This document shows, one piece after another, positions 14,174 to 15,280 of a DNA stretch of 15,280 nt (its first letter is position 1; the number at the start of each line of letters is the position of its first letter). Location: contig JAUVKS010000019.1 of the NCBI GenBank assembly GCA_030596145.1, forward strand, positions 1 to 15,280. The letters run 5' to 3'. The translations under genes were made by a program, and so were the position numbers. The stretch is from Pseudomonadota bacterium (lineage in GTDB: Bacteria > Desulfobacterota > Syntrophia > Syntrophales > JADFWA01). The notes under the pieces are model-generated. The model saw only the letters and a list, made by a program, of their open reading frames with translations. It was not told the DNA's origin and made no database searches.

Positions 14174-15115
14174 CTACGCATTTTCAAATATTCGATTTGC
14201 TGATGAAAGTGTTGTTATTGGTAAACATGTTACATTAATGGTCTTGAAAAAACCCCTGAGGGGACGGCTCGGACCAATCTCGTAAATTTCGTCTGCCTTG
14301 GAGGACAGGGCATACATATTATCCCGCCACTTGACGGTGTTACTTAACTGTAACACCAGATTGTTAACTATCTCATCAGGATTATTTGAATGAAATCCTC
14401 CGGTAAAATTTGAAGTCACTCTCTTTGCACGTCCTGGTGTTAATACTTTTACCAGTGCGCGCAATGCCTCTTCGAAAGCCTCCTTTATTGCATTCATAAA
14501 GCGGCTATGAAAAGGAGCACTAACATTGAGATGTACAAATCGAATAATATGATTCTTAATTACGTCCTTGAGAAGTTTCTCCGCCTTATGCACGGCACTC
14601 AACACACCACTGATCACAACCTGATTCGCAGAATTTATATTCGCCACATCGATAGGAAGATCCGTCAGAGTATTACGGATCATCTCCACATCTATATCAT
14701 GTGAAATGACCGCAGCCATGCTACCAACCCCCACAGGTACTGCCTCCTGCATGAGGTTGCCGCGAACCTGCACAACCCTTAGAGTCTCCGACAAAGGAAG
14801 GACATCCGCAGCAACAAGAGCGGTGTATTCTCCAAGGCTGTGCCCCCCGAAAAAAGTGGGTGAAAAGCCATACAGAGAGTGCAACCCCCGGAGCATAGCA
14901 ATCTCGGTTGTAAGGATGCAGGGCTGAGCATATTCAGTAAGATTGAGCCGTTCATCATCCTTGAAGCACATAGCAGCCACATCCCATCCAAGAACATCCG
15001 AAGCCTCCTGATAGATATTACGGCTCTCCGGGATATTATCATAAAAGTCTTTTCCCATCCCTGGGCGCTGAGATCCCTGCCCGGGAAAGACCACAGCCAC
15101 ACTTTGTTTTTCCAT
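14174..15115 (-). CDS. Malonyl-CoA:ACP transacylase (cluster copy)
   Basis: Second FabD-family protein, 313 residues, predicted to load malonyl onto the cluster's own carrier protein. GQGSQ (12-16), the nucleophile motif GGHSLGEYTAL with Ser93, Arg118 in VRGNLMQEAVP (malonate specificity in the family) and His203 in SAPFHSRFM are all present. It differs from the core fabD at 8-961 throughout, including GHSLGE versus GLSLGE and APFHS versus VPCHC, so it is a separate lineage rather than a recent duplicate. An AAAGGAAA site lies nine bases ahead of the ATG. It is the first gene of the ten-gene minus-strand set, about 80 bases downstream of a sigma-54-type promoter, and is separated from the next gene by about 220 bases containing a palindromic element. 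Confidence 0.94.
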   Translation of the reverse strand: MEKQSVAVVFPGQGSQRPGMGKDFYDNIPESRNIYQEASDVLGWDVAAMCFKDDERLNLTEYAQPCILTTEIAMLRGLHSLYGFSPTFFGGHSLGEYTALVAADVLPLSETLRVVQVRGNLMQEAVPVGVGSMAAVISHDIDVEMIRNTLTDLPIDVANINSANQVVISGVLSAVHKAEKLLKDVIKNHIIRFVHLNVSAPFHSRFMNAIKEAFEEALRALVKVLTPGRAKRVTSNFTGGFHSNNPDEIVNNLVLQLSNTVKWRDNMYALSSKADEIYEIGPSRPLRGFFKTINVTCLPITTLSSANRIFENA

Positions 15116-15196
15116 GTTGAATGTTTCCTTTTGAAAATGTTATTTGTTTTGCCTGATTCACATAAAAACATCAGAACATCAGAAGTGCTAAATATA

Positions 15197-15213
15197 AGCA
15201 TTATCCATGCCAA
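15197..15213 (-). promoter_or_regulatory. Sigma-54 (-24/-12) promoter of the FAS-like cluster
   Basis: On the minus strand the sequence TTGGCATGGATAATGCT fits the sigma-54 consensus TTGGCAYG-N4-TTGCW, with the invariant GG and GC exactly ten bases apart and only one mismatch (ATGC for TTGC). Transcription would start about 12 bases past the GC, near 15185, giving a leader of about 70 bases before the fabD-type ATG at 15115. Such promoters need an AAA+ enhancer-binding activator; its site would be beyond the right edge of the window. Confidence 0.75.
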
Positions 15214-15280
15214 AATATATCGTGAAGGCTCTGTGGTAGTGTAACTGCTTATATTCATAGAACAATATTGCATTAAAGGG

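Noticed and set aside
6848..15115. Standard aryl polyene or ladderane cluster
   Set aside because: No ammonia lyase, AMP ligase or MMPL exporter (aryl polyene) and no radical SAM or phytoene desaturase-like gene (ladderane) lies in the window, so neither name is justified.
14779..15273. 164-residue frame on the minus strand at the right end
   Set aside because: It overlaps the fabD-type gene in another frame and crosses the sigma-54 promoter; composition is not protein-like.

Overview
The window looks like part of the chromosome of an anaerobic proteobacterium of the Desulfobacterota (deltaproteobacterial) kind. The basis is the yceD-rpmF-fabD housekeeping block, a perfect -24/-12 (sigma-54) promoter skeleton, and several families of short palindromic repeats between genes. 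No rRNA or tRNA gene was seen, so the placement is an inference from gene content and style.

Layout. (1) 8-1951, minus strand: a core block of yceD (DUF177), rpmF (ribosomal protein L32) and fabD (malonyl-CoA:ACP transacylase), continuing off the left edge; plsX and fabH, often found between rpmF and fabD, are absent there. (2) 2264-4564, plus strand: gltX (glutamyl-tRNA synthetase), transcribed divergently from a TTGACA-type promoter whose leader holds a palindromic repeat, followed by an acetolactate decarboxylase predicted to be a lipoprotein. (3) 4565-6847: an accessory stretch with a 640-base gene-free region holding two hairpins, a TPR-like/zinc-ribbon protein of unknown function, an AT-rich gene for a small protein with a HEPN-type Rx4H motif, and a decayed alpha/beta-hydrolase tail. 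(4) 6848-15115, minus strand: ten genes in one direction, in transcription order a second fabD, an acyl-CoA dehydrogenase, a KAS III-like ketosynthase, a FabA-type dehydratase, a FabG-type reductase, a FabZ-type dehydratase, a FabF-type ketosynthase, an acyl carrier protein, a PlsC-type acyltransferase and an AcpS-type phosphopantetheinyl transferase.

Region 4 is the most interesting part. It is a nearly self-contained second type II fatty-acid/polyketide assembly line: its own malonyl loading, starter condensation, elongation, ketoreduction, two different dehydratases, carrier protein, carrier-activating enzyme and a final acyltransferase. No enoyl-ACP reductase is visible, but an acyl-CoA dehydrogenase homologue is present. 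This points to an unsaturated or otherwise modified acyl chain, probably put on a lipid by the PlsC-like enzyme; the product itself is not deducible. A strong sigma-54 promoter lies about 80 bases ahead of the first gene, suggesting activator-controlled expression. The acyl carrier protein gene has a good Shine-Dalgarno and ATG that are out of frame with the rest of the gene because of a run of nine A, which may be a real switch, a slippage site or a sequence error.

Three of the larger intergenic gaps in region 4 contain three unrelated inverted repeats, and a 30-base block from one of them recurs (29 of 30 identical) in the housekeeping block about 9.8 kb away.
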